A stretch of 64,000 bases of DNA from Byssovorax sp. Its GTDB lineage: Bacteria; Myxococcota_A; Polyangia; Polyangiales; Polyangiaceae. The notes under the pieces were generated by a model. That model saw nothing but the letters and a program-made list of their open reading frames with translations. It was not told the origin of the DNA and did no database searches. Shown here in pieces: positions 35,674-45,602 of the stretch. Position 1 is the first letter of the stretch. Each line of letters starts with the position of its first letter. The translations under genes were made by a program, and so were the position numbers. The stretch spans positions 34,053 to 98,052 of the forward strand of contig JANYGI010000007.1 of the NCBI GenBank assembly GCA_025362495.1, in the 5' to 3' direction.

Positions 35674-38600
35674 GTGAGCGCGGCGCGCGAGGACGCCATC
35701 GCGGTGATCGGCCTCGCGGGGCGCTTCCCGGGCGCGCCCTCGGTCGACGCGCTCCTGGCGATGCTCCAGCGCGGCCAGCGCGGCATCACCACCTTCACCG
35801 ACGCGGAGCTCCTCGCGGCCGGCGTGCCCGCGGCGCGCCTCGCCGATCCTCGCTACGTGAAGTTCCGCGGGGTGCTCGCGGGGATCGATCTCTTTGACGC
35901 CGAGCATTTCGGCTTCCTCCCGCGCGAGGCGGCGCTGCTGGATCCGCAGCAGCGCTTGCTCCTCGAGTGCGCCTGGGAAGCGCTGGAGTCGGCCGGCCAC
36001 GCGTCGCCCGCGGCGCGGCGCGACGGGCGCGTCTCCGTGTTCGCCAGCGCGAGCCGATCGACGTACGAGACGTGGCTGCGCGATCGCCTCGCCCTCGATG
36101 GCGAGGGCGGCGAGCCCTTCGCGCTCGACGGCACCCTCGTCGATTTTCTCGCGAGCCGGCTCAGCTACGCCCTCGATCTCCGCGGCCCGAGCGTCGTCGT
36201 CCAGACCGCGTGCTCGAGCTCGCTCGTCGCCGTTCACCTCGCTTGCCAGAGCCTGCTCACCGGCGAATCGAACCTGGCGATCGCCGGCGCTGCCTCGATC
36301 ACCGTGCCGTCGATCGCCGGCGCGTACGCGCTCGAAGGCGGGATCACCTCGCCCGATGGATGGTGCCGCGCCTTCGACGCGCGCGCCGCGGGGACCGTCG
36401 GCGGCGACGCGGTCGCGGCGGTGGTGCTCAAGCGGCTGCCCGAGGCGATCGCCGATCGCGACTTCATCCATGCGGTGATCCTCGGCTCGGCCATCAACAA
36501 CGACGGCGCGGGGCGGGTGGGGTTCACGGCGCCGGGGGTCCTTGGCCAGGCCCGCGTGGTCCGCGACGCCCTCGCCGCGGCGGGCGTCTCGCCGCGCGAG
36601 ATTGGCTATCTCGAAGCGCACGGCTCCGGGACGCCGCTCGGCGATCCGATCGAGATCGCCGCGCTGGCGCGTGCTTTCGCGGGCGACGATCGCCGCGCGG
36701 CCTGCCCGATCGGCTCGATCAAGGCGAACCTCGGGCACACCGACGTCGTCGCCGGGCTCGCGGGGTTGATCAAGACCGTCCTCTGCCTTCGCGCGCGCAC
36801 GCTGTTCGCGATGCCGGGCTTCGAGCGGCCGAGCCCGCGGATCCCGTTCGACGAAACGCCGTTCATCGTGCAGGGCGCGCTCGCGCCGTGGCGTTCGGAC
36901 GGGCCGCGGCGGGCCGGCGTCAGCTCGTTCGGGATGGGCGGGACCAACGCCCACGCCGTGCTCGAAGAGGCCCCTCCGTCGGCCGCGAGCGTGGCCGGGT
37001 TGCCCTGGAAACTGCTTGTTCTGTCGGCGCGATCGCGCTCCGCGCTCGAGGCGATGACCTCGAACCTCGCCGATCATCTCGCCGCGGATCCCGGCGTCGA
37101 TCTCGCCGCGGTCGCGGGCTCGCTCGCGTCGGGGCGGGCCGCGTTCGACCATCGCCGGGTGGTCCTCGCCGCGACGACGAGCGACGCCGCGAGCGCGCTC
37201 GCGGAGCGAACGTCGGGGCTCGTTTTCTCGGGTAGATCGCGCGGGGCGACGCCGAAGATAGCCTTCGTGCATGCGGGTCTCGGCGAGCAGCACGCGGGCA
37301 TGGCGGCAGCGCTCTACCGCGTGTTCCCGGCGTTCCGCGCCTCGCTCGATCGCAGCGCGGAGGTGCTCGCGCCGCTGCTCGGGCTCGACGTACGCAAGAC
37401 GCTCCTCGAGGATCACGCGTCGGCGGATCCGTTCCGCCGCTGGATCGGTCGTGCTCCCGGTCACGGACGATCGCCGCTCTCGTCGACGGTCGCGGCGCAG
37501 CCGGCGCTCCTCGCGGTCGAGCTCGCGCTCCAGGCGCTCTGGGCGTCGCTCGGCGTCGTCCCTTCGATCGTCCTCGGCCACAGCCTGGGCGAGCTCGCCG
37601 CGGCCGTCGCGGCCGGCGTCCTCGCGCCCGACGACGCGCTCGCTCTCGGCGCCGCGCGGGCCCGGATCATCGCCACGTTGCCGCCCGGCGCGATGACCGT
37701 CGTCGCGCTGTCGCCCCTGGAAATCGAGGCGATCGGCGCCGTCGGCGTGGTGATCGCCGCGCGCAGCGGGCCGGCTACCACCGTGGTCGCCGGATCGATC
37801 GAGGCCGTCGGCGCGCTGGAGCACCGGCTCGCGGAGCGCGCGATCACCTGCAAGCGCCTCGACGTCGAGCACGCCGTTCACACCGAAGCGATGCGCCCGA
37901 TCGCCGCCGAGCTCACCGCGATCGTCGCGCGGTTGCCCCTTCACGCGCCGCGGATTTCGTATCTCTCGAACGTCACCGGCGCGCTGCTCTCGGCCGACGA
38001 GGCGACGCGCCCCGCGTACTGGGCCGAGCACCTCTGCCAGCCGGTCGCGCTCGCGCCGGCCATCGATCACCTCGTCGCCGACGCCGATCACCTGATCGTC
38101 GAGATCGGCCCGGGCGCCGGCCTCGCGAGCCTCGCGCGCCTCGCGGCGAAGCGCCTCGGCGGCCCGCCGCGCACCGTGGTGACGTCGCTGCCCGACGGCC
38201 GCGGCGACGATCTCCGTTACCTCCTCGGCGCCGTCGGCGAGCTCTGGATCGCCGGCGTCGCGATCGACTGGCGCGGCCTGTGGCCTGACGGATCGCCGGG
38301 CCGCGTCCCGCTCCCGACGTACCCCTTCGAGCGCTCGCGCCACTGGATCGACGATCCCGTCGCGCCGCGCAATTTCACGGCAACCGCACCTGCCACGGAA
38401 GCGCCGACGCCGTCCGCGCCGAGGCCCGAGCGCGTCGCCGGCCGGGCGAACTTCGCCGGCGCGCGAACGCCGCGCGAGCGCGCGCTCGTCGTGGCGTTCC
38501 AGGCCTCGTTCGGCTTCGAAGGCATCGGCAGCCACGACGACTTCTTCGCCCTCGGCGGCCACTCGCTCCTCGCGATCCAGCTCCTCCACCGCCTCCGCAC

Positions 38601-39846
38601 CACGCTCGGCGTGGACCTCTCGGTGCGCAGCCTGATCGAGCACCGCACCGTCGCCGGCCTCGCCGCCCACTGGGACACGCTCACCCGCGCGCCCGACGCG
38701 CGATCGCGAGGACCCCGCGGCAACCTGCTCGACTACGCCGTCGCCGAGCTCGCGGAGGCGCTCGCCGTCGTCCCCTCGGTCGTGCGCGACGCGGTCGATC
38801 TCCGCCCGCTCGGCCTCGAAGCCGCCGTCGCCGATCTCCTCCGGGTGATCAAGCGCGACTTCGGTCGGCCGGTCTACCCGCACGAGATCCTCGCTCGCCC
38901 CACCGCGGCGGCCATCGCGGATCTCCTCGCCGAGCTCGAGCAACCTCCGCCTGGATCGAGCAATTCCGCTTCTGCTTCTGCTCAGATCGAGAGCGGGCGC
39001 CGCAGGGGCGAGGGACTGCCGATAGCTTTCATCCTCTCGAGCGCTCGCTCCGGCTCGACGCTCCTCCGCGTCATGCTCGCGGGCCACCCGGATTTGTTCT
39101 GCCCGCCCGAGCTCCACCTGCTGATGTACGGGTCGCTGCGCGAGCGCGAGGCCAAGTTGCCGTCGCCGCACTTCGGCAAGGGGTTGCAGCGCGCGCTGAT
39201 GGAGCTCGAAGGGCTCGACGCCGCAGCCGCCGACGCTCGCGTCGCCGCGCTCCTTGCCGCCGACACCTCGGTTCCCGACACCTACCGGCTGCTCCAGGCG
39301 CTCGCGCGTCCGCGCCTGCTCGTCGACAAATCGCCTTCGTACGCCGAGCGGATCGCGACGCTCGAGCGCGCGCTCATCACCTTCGGCGAGGCGCGCCTCG
39401 TGGTCCTCGTCCGGCATCCGTACGCGGTGATCGAGTCGTACGCGCGCAACCGCATCGGCGCCATGGCGCGCTCCACGGCGCAGGATCCCGAGGCCCAGGC
39501 CGAGCGTCACTGGGTGCTCTGCAACCGCAACATCCTCGCTTTCCTCGCGCGGACCGGGCACCCCGCGCACCGCGTTCGCTTCGAGGATCTCGTCGCCGAT
39601 CCCGATCGATCGATGCGCGCCGTCTGCGCGGCGATCGACGTCGATCACCGCCCCGAGGTGCTCGCCCCCTACGACGGCGGCGCGCGGATGATCGACGGCG
39701 TCGGCGATCCCAACCTCCACGAGCACGATCGGATCGAGCCCGAGCTGGGCGACGCGTGGCGCCGGATCCGGCTGCGTGGCCGCCTCGGCGCCGAAGCGCG
39801 CGCGCTCGCCGAGGAGCTCGGTTACGAGCTCCCGAACGAAGGGTAG
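35674..39846 (+). CDS. polyketide synthase KS-AT-ACP-(degenerate ACP)-sulfotransferase
   Basis: KS TACSSSLVAVHLA, EAHGSGTPLGDPIE, NLGHTDVVAGLAGLIK; AT VLGHSLGELAAAVA and HAVHTEAM; ACP DDFFALGGHSLLAIQLL; ACP-like DLRPLGLEAAVADLL; ST LSSARSGSTLLRVMLAGHPDLFCPPELHLL and VVLVRHPYAVIESYARNR. Confidence 0.93.
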   Translation: MSAAREDAIAVIGLAGRFPGAPSVDALLAMLQRGQRGITTFTDAELLAAGVPAARLADPRYVKFRGVLAGIDLFDAEHFGFLPREAALLDPQQRLLLECAWEALESAGHASPAARRDGRVSVFASASRSTYETWLRDRLALDGEGGEPFALDGTLVDFLASRLSYALDLRGPSVVVQTACSSSLVAVHLACQSLLTGESNLAIAGAASITVPSIAGAYALEGGITSPDGWCRAFDARAAGTVGGDAVAAVVLKRLPEAIADRDFIHAVILGSAINNDGAGRVGFTAPGVLGQARVVRDALAAAGVSPREIGYLEAHGSGTPLGDPIEIAALARAFAGDDRRAACPIGSIKANLGHTDVVAGLAGLIKTVLCLRARTLFAMPGFERPSPRIPFDETPFIVQGALAPWRSDGPRRAGVSSFGMGGTNAHAVLEEAPPSAASVAGLPWKLLVLSARSRSALEAMTSNLADHLAADPGVDLAAVAGSLASGRAAFDHRRVVLAATTSDAASALAERTSGLVFSGRSRGATPKIAFVHAGLGEQHAGMAAALYRVFPAFRASLDRSAEVLAPLLGLDVRKTLLEDHASADPFRRWIGRAPGHGRSPLSSTVAAQPALLAVELALQALWASLGVVPSIVLGHSLGELAAAVAAGVLAPDDALALGAARARIIATLPPGAMTVVALSPLEIEAIGAVGVVIAARSGPATTVVAGSIEAVGALEHRLAERAITCKRLDVEHAVHTEAMRPIAAELTAIVARLPLHAPRISYLSNVTGALLSADEATRPAYWAEHLCQPVALAPAIDHLVADADHLIVEIGPGAGLASLARLAAKRLGGPPRTVVTSLPDGRGDDLRYLLGAVGELWIAGVAIDWRGLWPDGSPGRVPLPTYPFERSRHWIDDPVAPRNFTATAPATEAPTPSAPRPERVAGRANFAGARTPRERALVVAFQASFGFEGIGSHDDFFALGGHSLLAIQLLHRLRTTLGVDLSVRSLIEHRTVAGLAAHWDTLTRAPDARSRGPRGNLLDYAVAELAEALAVVPSVVRDAVDLRPLGLEAAVADLLRVIKRDFGRPVYPHEILARPTAAAIADLLAELEQPPPGSSNSASASAQIESGRRRGEGLPIAFILSSARSGSTLLRVMLAGHPDLFCPPELHLLMYGSLREREAKLPSPHFGKGLQRALMELEGLDAAAADARVAALLAADTSVPDTYRLLQALARPRLLVDKSPSYAERIATLERALITFGEARLVVLVRHPYAVIESYARNRIGAMARSTAQDPEAQAERHWVLCNRNILAFLARTGHPAHRVRFEDLVADPDRSMRAVCAAIDVDHRPEVLAPYDGGARMIDGVGDPNLHEHDRIEPELGDAWRRIRLRGRLGAEARALAEELGYELPNEG

Positions 39847-39853
39847 GGCACGC

Positions 39854-40489
39854 GTGCCCCGCGCCCCGCTCATCGTCGCGCCGTGCCTCGGCGGCACGGT
39901 GATCCCGCTCGTTCACGTCCTCGCGGCGATCGCTCCGTCACGCCGCTCGGTCGCGCTCACCGCGCGCGGCGTCGACGACGGGCGCGAGCCTCTCTCCTGC
40001 GTCGAGGCGATGGCCGCGGCTCACCTCGACGAGGTGATCGCCGCGCACCCGGCGGGGCCGCACCGGATCGTCGGCTGGTCCTTCGGCGCGCTCGTCGCTC
40101 ACGAAATCGGCGTGCAGCTCGTCCGCGAAGGGCGCGAAGCCGCGGTGATCCTCGTCGATCCGCTCGCCTTCCTCGCTCCGAGCCTCGCCCCGCTGCCCGA
40201 CGATCCCGGGGGATCGCCTGAACAGCGCCGGATCCTCGCCGCGCACGCCGTCGCGCGATTGCGCTACCGGCCCGGCTCGTTCGCGGGATCCGTCGCGATA
40301 CTTCGCGCCGCCACGGCCTCACCGGAGGCCGACGCCACGCCGGCGCTCGGCTGGGACCGCGTCCTCGGGAGATCGTTGGAGGTGCAACGAATCGCGGGCG
40401 ACCACCGCTCGATGCTGCTCCCGCCGCACGCCGCCGGGCTGGCCGCGGCGATCCTCGCGATCCTCGATCGGCTCGGAGATCCCGCGTGA
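39854..40489 (+). CDS. stand-alone thioesterase (alpha/beta hydrolase)
   Basis: RIVGWSFGALVAHEIGVQL nucleophile elbow, AVILVDPLAF, AGDHRSML; GTG start. Confidence 0.9.
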   Translation: MPRAPLIVAPCLGGTVIPLVHVLAAIAPSRRSVALTARGVDDGREPLSCVEAMAAAHLDEVIAAHPAGPHRIVGWSFGALVAHEIGVQLVREGREAAVILVDPLAFLAPSLAPLPDDPGGSPEQRRILAAHAVARLRYRPGSFAGSVAILRAATASPEADATPALGWDRVLGRSLEVQRIAGDHRSMLLPPHAAGLAAAILAILDRLGDPA

Positions 40490-43400
40490 GCGCCGTCGTG
40501 TCCGCGACGATCCCCGATCGTTTCGCCGCCGTCGCGCGCGCCCGGCCCGAGGCCCTCGCGCTCCAGGGAGAACGCCGCGCGTTCACGTACGGCGCGCTGC
40601 TGGTCGAGGCGCGATCGATCGCCGGCGGGCTCGCGGCGCACCCCGACGCCGAACGGGTCGCGCTCCTCGGCGCGCACGACGCGCCGATCGCCGCCGCCGC
40701 GCTCGGCGCCCTCTTCGCGGGCCGCACCTACGTCCCGCTCGATCCATCGCATCCGCCTGCGCGCCTCGCGCAGATCCTCGCCGACGCCGACGTCGGCGCG
40801 ATCCTCGCCGACGACGCCCATCGCGCGCTCGCCGCCGCGATCGCCGGTCGCCTCCCGCTCGCGTCGTGGCGCGGCGACGCGGCGCTGCCGGCGATCGCGC
40901 CGCGCGAGGTCGCCTATCTCGTCTACACGTCGGGCTCGACGGGCCATCCCAAGGGCGTCGCGCAGAGCCACGAAAACCTGGTGCATCACGCCGAGACCTA
41001 CGCGCGGAGCCTCGCCCTCGGCCCAGCGGACCGCCTCACGTTGCTCCCATCGCTCGCCGTCGACGCCGGCCTGATGGACCTCTTCGGCGCCCTGCTCTCG
41101 GGCGCGTCCGCGCACCTCTGGGACCTGCGCCGCCGCGGCTTCGCCGGCCTCTCGTCGTGGATGCGCGAGCGCCGGATCACCGTGATCCACGCGACTCCGA
41201 CGGTGTTTCGTCAGATCCTCGCCGAGCCGGGGCGGGCGATCCTCCCCGACGTCCGCCGCGTGGTCCTCGGCGGCGAGGCCGTCCGCGCCGCGGATCTCGT
41301 GGCCTTCCGCTCGGCCTTTTCGCCGGACGCCGTGCTCGTCAACGGGCTCGGCCCCACCGAGTCGACGCTCGCGCTCCAGGCCTTCTTTTCAGCCTCGGAT
41401 CCGATCGACGACGATCCGATCCCGATCGGCCGCCCCGTCGCCGGGACCGAGGCACGGCTCCTCGATGAGCACGGCCGCGCGTCGACGACTGACGAGGGCG
41501 AGCTGGCGATCGTGAGTCGCCACGTCGCGCTCGGCTACTGGCGCCGCCCCGATCTCACCGCGGCGGTGTTCCTCGACGATCCGGGCTCCAGAGCGCGGAT
41601 CTACCGCACCGGCGATCGCGCCCGGCGCCTCGCCGACGGCCGCTTCGTCTTCCTCGGGCGCGCTGATTTGCAGCTCAAGATCCGCGGCCACCGCGTCGAG
41701 CTCGCCGAGATCGAGGCGCAGCTCGAGGCCGATCCCGACGTCGCGTCGGCCGTGGTGAGCGCGCGCGCCGACGCCGAGGGCGACGCGATGCTGGTGGCGC
41801 ACGTCGTCGCCCGCGCAGGATCATCGACGCTCGATCCCGCGGCGATCCTCGCTCGCCTCCGCGCCGCGCTCCCGGAGCCGATGATCCCCGCGCGCGTCGT
41901 CATCGTCCCGAAGCTCTCGCTGACCCCGAGCGGCAAGATCGATCGCCTCGCGCTCCGGAGCGCGACGCTCCCCGCGTCGCCTCGGCCCGTGGACGCGCCC
42001 GAGGGCCCGATCGAGGCCACGATCGCCGCGCTGTTTCGCTCCCTGCTCGCCGTCGACGACGTCGGTCGCTACAGCGATTTTTTCGCTCTCGGTGGCCACT
42101 CGATCCTCGCCGCACGCCTCGTCGCCCGGCTGCGCGCGGAGCACGGGATCGAGCTCCCGCTCACCGCCGTCTTCGACGCGCCGTCGATCGCCGCGCTCGC
42201 GATCCACGTCGAGGCCGCGCTCGCGTCGCCCACGCGCGCGCCGCGGTCACCGCTGCTCGCCGCGCCCCGTGACGGCGAGCTCCCGCTCTCGTTCGCGGAG
42301 GAGCGCCTCTGGTTCGCCGACCAGCTCCGCCCGGGCGACGCCGCGTACCACGTGCCGGCGCTCCTGCGCCTGCGCGGCGAGCTCGAACACGCCGCGTTCG
42401 CCCGCGCGCTCGACGCGCTCGTCGCCCTCCACGAGCCGCTGCGGACGACGTTTCCCATCGTCCACGATGGACCACGACGACGCATCCACCCGACGATCTC
42501 CCTCGAAATCGAGCGCCACCGGCTCGCCGCCGCGCCGCTCGACGCTGATCGCCTCGCGCCGGTGCGCGCCTTCGCCGAGGATTTCGCGAGCCGCCCGTTC
42601 GACATCGCCGGCGGCCCGCTCCTGCGCGCGGCGGTGCTCACCCTCGCCGCGGACGATCACGCTCTCTTGATCGTTTTCCACCACCTCGCCGCCGACGGCG
42701 CGACGGTGAGCCTCCTCCTCGCCGAGCTCGCGGCGCTCCTCGACGCGCTTCGCGCCGGCCTCCCGAGCCCGTTGCCTGCGCCCGCGCTCCAGTTGGCCGA
42801 CCACGCGGCGTGGCAGCGCGCGACCCTCACCGGCGACCACCTCGCCGCGCTGCTCGGCTACTGGACGGCGCGCCTCGCCGGCCTCGCGCCGCTCGAGCTC
42901 CCCCGCGATAGGCCGCCATCCCCGCGCTCCGGATCCACCGTCGCCGCGCTCCCGGTGGTGATCCCGGCGCTGCTCGCCGAGGCGCTCTCCAGGCTCGGCC
43001 GCGCGACCTCGACGACGCTCGCGACGGTGCTGCTCGCCGGGTTCGCGCTGCTCCTCGCGCGCCTCGGCGGCGCCTCGGATCTCGCCGTCGGCGTCCCGGT
43101 CGCCGGGCGCGATCGCGTCGAGGCCGAGACCCTCGCGGGCACCTTCGTCAACACCGTGGTCGTCCGGATCACGATGGATCCCGCCGCGGATCTCCGCGCC
43201 TTTCTCGCCGCGGTCCGCGCCTCGGCGCTCGGCGCGTACGCGCACGACGAGCTGCCAATCGAGCGCCTCGCCGCCGCGCTCCACCCAGCGCGCGAGCCCG
43301 GCCGGAGCCCGCTCGTCCAGGCGATGCTCCTCGTCCACACCACGCCGCCGCCGCTGATCCGCGCCGCCGACATCGAGGCGATCCCCGTCGATCTCGCGCT

Positions 43401-45471
43401 CGGCTCCGCGCTCTGCGATCTCACCCTCACCCTGCGCCAGGGCCCCGACGGCCTCCGCGGATCGCTCGCCTACGATCCCGATCGCTTCGACGCGGCCACA
43501 GTCCTTCGCTACCGCGAGCACCTCCTCGCGCTCCTCGAAGCGCTGCCGACGTCGCTCGCCATGCCCCTGCGCACGCTCCCCGATCTCGGCCCGGCCGAGC
43601 GCCGCCGCGTCCTCGTCGACCTCGGTTCCACGCCGCGCCTCGCCGCGACCGGCGCCTCGATCGCCGGCCGCATCGGCCTTCAAGCGGCGCGCGCGCCGCA
43701 GGCCATCGCGGTGATCACGGGCGAGCGCGCGATCACCTACGCCGAGATCGATCGCGCCTCGGCGCGGGTCGCCGCCGAGCTCCAGGCCGCCGACGTCCCG
43801 CGGGGATCGCTCGTCCCGATCCTCACCGGCCGCAGCGTCGACGCGGTGATCGCGATCCTCGGCGTCCTCCGCGCGGGCGCGGCCTTCGTCCCGCTGGATC
43901 CGCGCTGGCCGTCGGCGCGGCTCGCGTCGCTGCTCGATCGGATCGCCGCGCGCGTCGTCGTCGCGTCGCCATCGCTCCCCGCGCTCCCCGCGCTCGCAGG
44001 CCGTTCGCGGGTGACGCCGTCGCTCGATGCGCCGACGTCAAAAGGCTTCATTTCAGGCGATTCCGACGCCGAAGCCGAGGCGCCGTTCTACGCGATGCTC
44101 ACCTCGGGATCGACGGGCGAACCGAGGCTCGCCGTCGTGCCGCATCGCGGCCTCGACAACCGCTTCGCCTGGATGGACGCGACCTTCGGCGCGGCTCCCC
44201 CCGTGACGCTGCAGACCACCGCGCCGATCTTCGACAGCGCGATCTGGCAGCTCCTCTGGCCGCTCACGCGCGGCGGCGCGGTGGTGATCCCGCCCGATGA
44301 TCCGGCGCTGCCCGCCTCGATCCTCGTCGATCTCGTCGTGCGTCACGGGATCACGATCCTCGATTTCGTCCCCTCGCTCTTCGATCTCGCGATTGACGAT
44401 CTCGTCGACGCCGCGCCCCGCCTCCCGAGCCTGCGCGACGTGATCCTGGGCGGCGAGGCGATCCGGCGCGAGCCCGTCGCGCGCTTTCGAGCGGCTTTCC
44501 CGGGCGTCCGCGTCACCAACGTCTATGGTCCCACCGAGTGCTCGATTGGCTGCGTCGCGCACGTCGTCGACGCGTCGTCGGACGACGAGATCCCCATCGG
44601 TCGACCCATCGCCGGCGCCTCGGCGATCCTCCTCGACGAGGCGGGGCGCCTCACGCCGATCGGCGCGACGGGGGAGATCCACCTCGGCGGCGCGGCCGTG
44701 GGCCTCGGCTATCACGGCGACGAAGCGGCCACGCGCGCCGCGTTCCTCGCGAACCCGTTCCCCGAGCTCGCGACGACGACGCTCTACCGCACCGGCGATC
44801 TCGCGCGCCTCGACGTCGACGGCTCGCTGCTTTTTCTCGGCCGACGCGACGATCAGCTCAAGGTGCGCGGCCTCCGCGTGGAGCCCCTCGAGATCGAGCG
44901 CGTGCTGCTCGCGCACCCCGCGGTGCGTGACGCGGGCGTGGCCCGGGCGACGGGCGCCTCGCAGCCCGATCGCCTCGTCGCCTGGATTTCACCGGCCGTG
45001 CCTGCGGATCTCGGCGATTTCGTTCGCGCGCGCCTCCCCGAGGCGCTCGTCCCTTCGCGCTTCGTCGCCGTCGCGCGCCTCCCGCGGAGCGCGGCGGGCA
45101 AGCTCGATCGACGCGCCCTCGCGGCCCTCCCGCCGCCCCGCGAGGCGGCGATCGGCGCGGCGCCCGGGAGCGATCTCGAGCGGCAAATCGCGGCGATCTG
45201 GAGCGAGGTGCTCGGCGTCGACGCGCCGCCGGTCGACCGCAACTTCTTCGATCTCGGCGGCCACTCGCTCCTCGCGGTGCGCGCCCACCGGCGGCTCGAG
45301 CGCGAGCTCGCCCGGTCGATCCCGCTGATCGATCTCTTCGCGCACCCCACGATCCGCGCGCTCGGGCGGCACCTCGGCGGCGAAGCTCCGCCGTCATCGC
45401 CGACGCCCGATCGCGCCGTCCGCGCCTCGGCGCTCCGTCGGCAACGCCTGCGCCGCCGCGACCCGGGGTGA
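40486..45471 (+). CDS. NRPS, A-PCP-C-A-PCP
   Basis: A1 LVYTSGSTGHPKGVAQSHENL; PCP1 DFFALGGHSILAARLV; C LSFAEERLWFADQL and HHLAADGAT; A2 YAMLTSGSTGEPRLAVVPHRGL and VYGPTE; PCP2 NFFDLGGHSLLAVRAH; 4-nt overlap with TE gene. Confidence 0.96.
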   Translation: MSAVVSATIPDRFAAVARARPEALALQGERRAFTYGALLVEARSIAGGLAAHPDAERVALLGAHDAPIAAAALGALFAGRTYVPLDPSHPPARLAQILADADVGAILADDAHRALAAAIAGRLPLASWRGDAALPAIAPREVAYLVYTSGSTGHPKGVAQSHENLVHHAETYARSLALGPADRLTLLPSLAVDAGLMDLFGALLSGASAHLWDLRRRGFAGLSSWMRERRITVIHATPTVFRQILAEPGRAILPDVRRVVLGGEAVRAADLVAFRSAFSPDAVLVNGLGPTESTLALQAFFSASDPIDDDPIPIGRPVAGTEARLLDEHGRASTTDEGELAIVSRHVALGYWRRPDLTAAVFLDDPGSRARIYRTGDRARRLADGRFVFLGRADLQLKIRGHRVELAEIEAQLEADPDVASAVVSARADAEGDAMLVAHVVARAGSSTLDPAAILARLRAALPEPMIPARVVIVPKLSLTPSGKIDRLALRSATLPASPRPVDAPEGPIEATIAALFRSLLAVDDVGRYSDFFALGGHSILAARLVARLRAEHGIELPLTAVFDAPSIAALAIHVEAALASPTRAPRSPLLAAPRDGELPLSFAEERLWFADQLRPGDAAYHVPALLRLRGELEHAAFARALDALVALHEPLRTTFPIVHDGPRRRIHPTISLEIERHRLAAAPLDADRLAPVRAFAEDFASRPFDIAGGPLLRAAVLTLAADDHALLIVFHHLAADGATVSLLLAELAALLDALRAGLPSPLPAPALQLADHAAWQRATLTGDHLAALLGYWTARLAGLAPLELPRDRPPSPRSGSTVAALPVVIPALLAEALSRLGRATSTTLATVLLAGFALLLARLGGASDLAVGVPVAGRDRVEAETLAGTFVNTVVVRITMDPAADLRAFLAAVRASALGAYAHDELPIERLAAALHPAREPGRSPLVQAMLLVHTTPPPLIRAADIEAIPVDLALGSALCDLTLTLRQGPDGLRGSLAYDPDRFDAATVLRYREHLLALLEALPTSLAMPLRTLPDLGPAERRRVLVDLGSTPRLAATGASIAGRIGLQAARAPQAIAVITGERAITYAEIDRASARVAAELQAADVPRGSLVPILTGRSVDAVIAILGVLRAGAAFVPLDPRWPSARLASLLDRIAARVVVASPSLPALPALAGRSRVTPSLDAPTSKGFISGDSDAEAEAPFYAMLTSGSTGEPRLAVVPHRGLDNRFAWMDATFGAAPPVTLQTTAPIFDSAIWQLLWPLTRGGAVVIPPDDPALPASILVDLVVRHGITILDFVPSLFDLAIDDLVDAAPRLPSLRDVILGGEAIRREPVARFRAAFPGVRVTNVYGPTECSIGCVAHVVDASSDDEIPIGRPIAGASAILLDEAGRLTPIGATGEIHLGGAAVGLGYHGDEAATRAAFLANPFPELATTTLYRTGDLARLDVDGSLLFLGRRDDQLKVRGLRVEPLEIERVLLAHPAVRDAGVARATGASQPDRLVAWISPAVPADLGDFVRARLPEALVPSRFVAVARLPRSAAGKLDRRALAALPPPREAAIGAAPGSDLERQIAAIWSEVLGVDAPPVDRNFFDLGGHSLLAVRAHRRLERELARSIPLIDLFAHPTIRALGRHLGGEAPPSSPTPDRAVRASALRRQRLRRRDPG

Positions 45472-45602
45472 TGGATCCTCGGGTAACCGCGAAAGGGGCT
45501 CGAATCGCGGACTTTTCGGGTGCACAGCACCTCTGTCTGCCCTAGAGTCGCCGTCAGCGCGAAACGCACTTCCGCCGCACCACCCACCGAAGGACAGACA
45601 TC

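Noticed and set aside
35650-39897. 1415-aa minus-strand ORF opposite the PKS
   Set aside because: Arg/Glu/Ala-rich shadow ORF created by GC-biased codons; the + strand carries unmistakable KS/AT/ACP/ST domains
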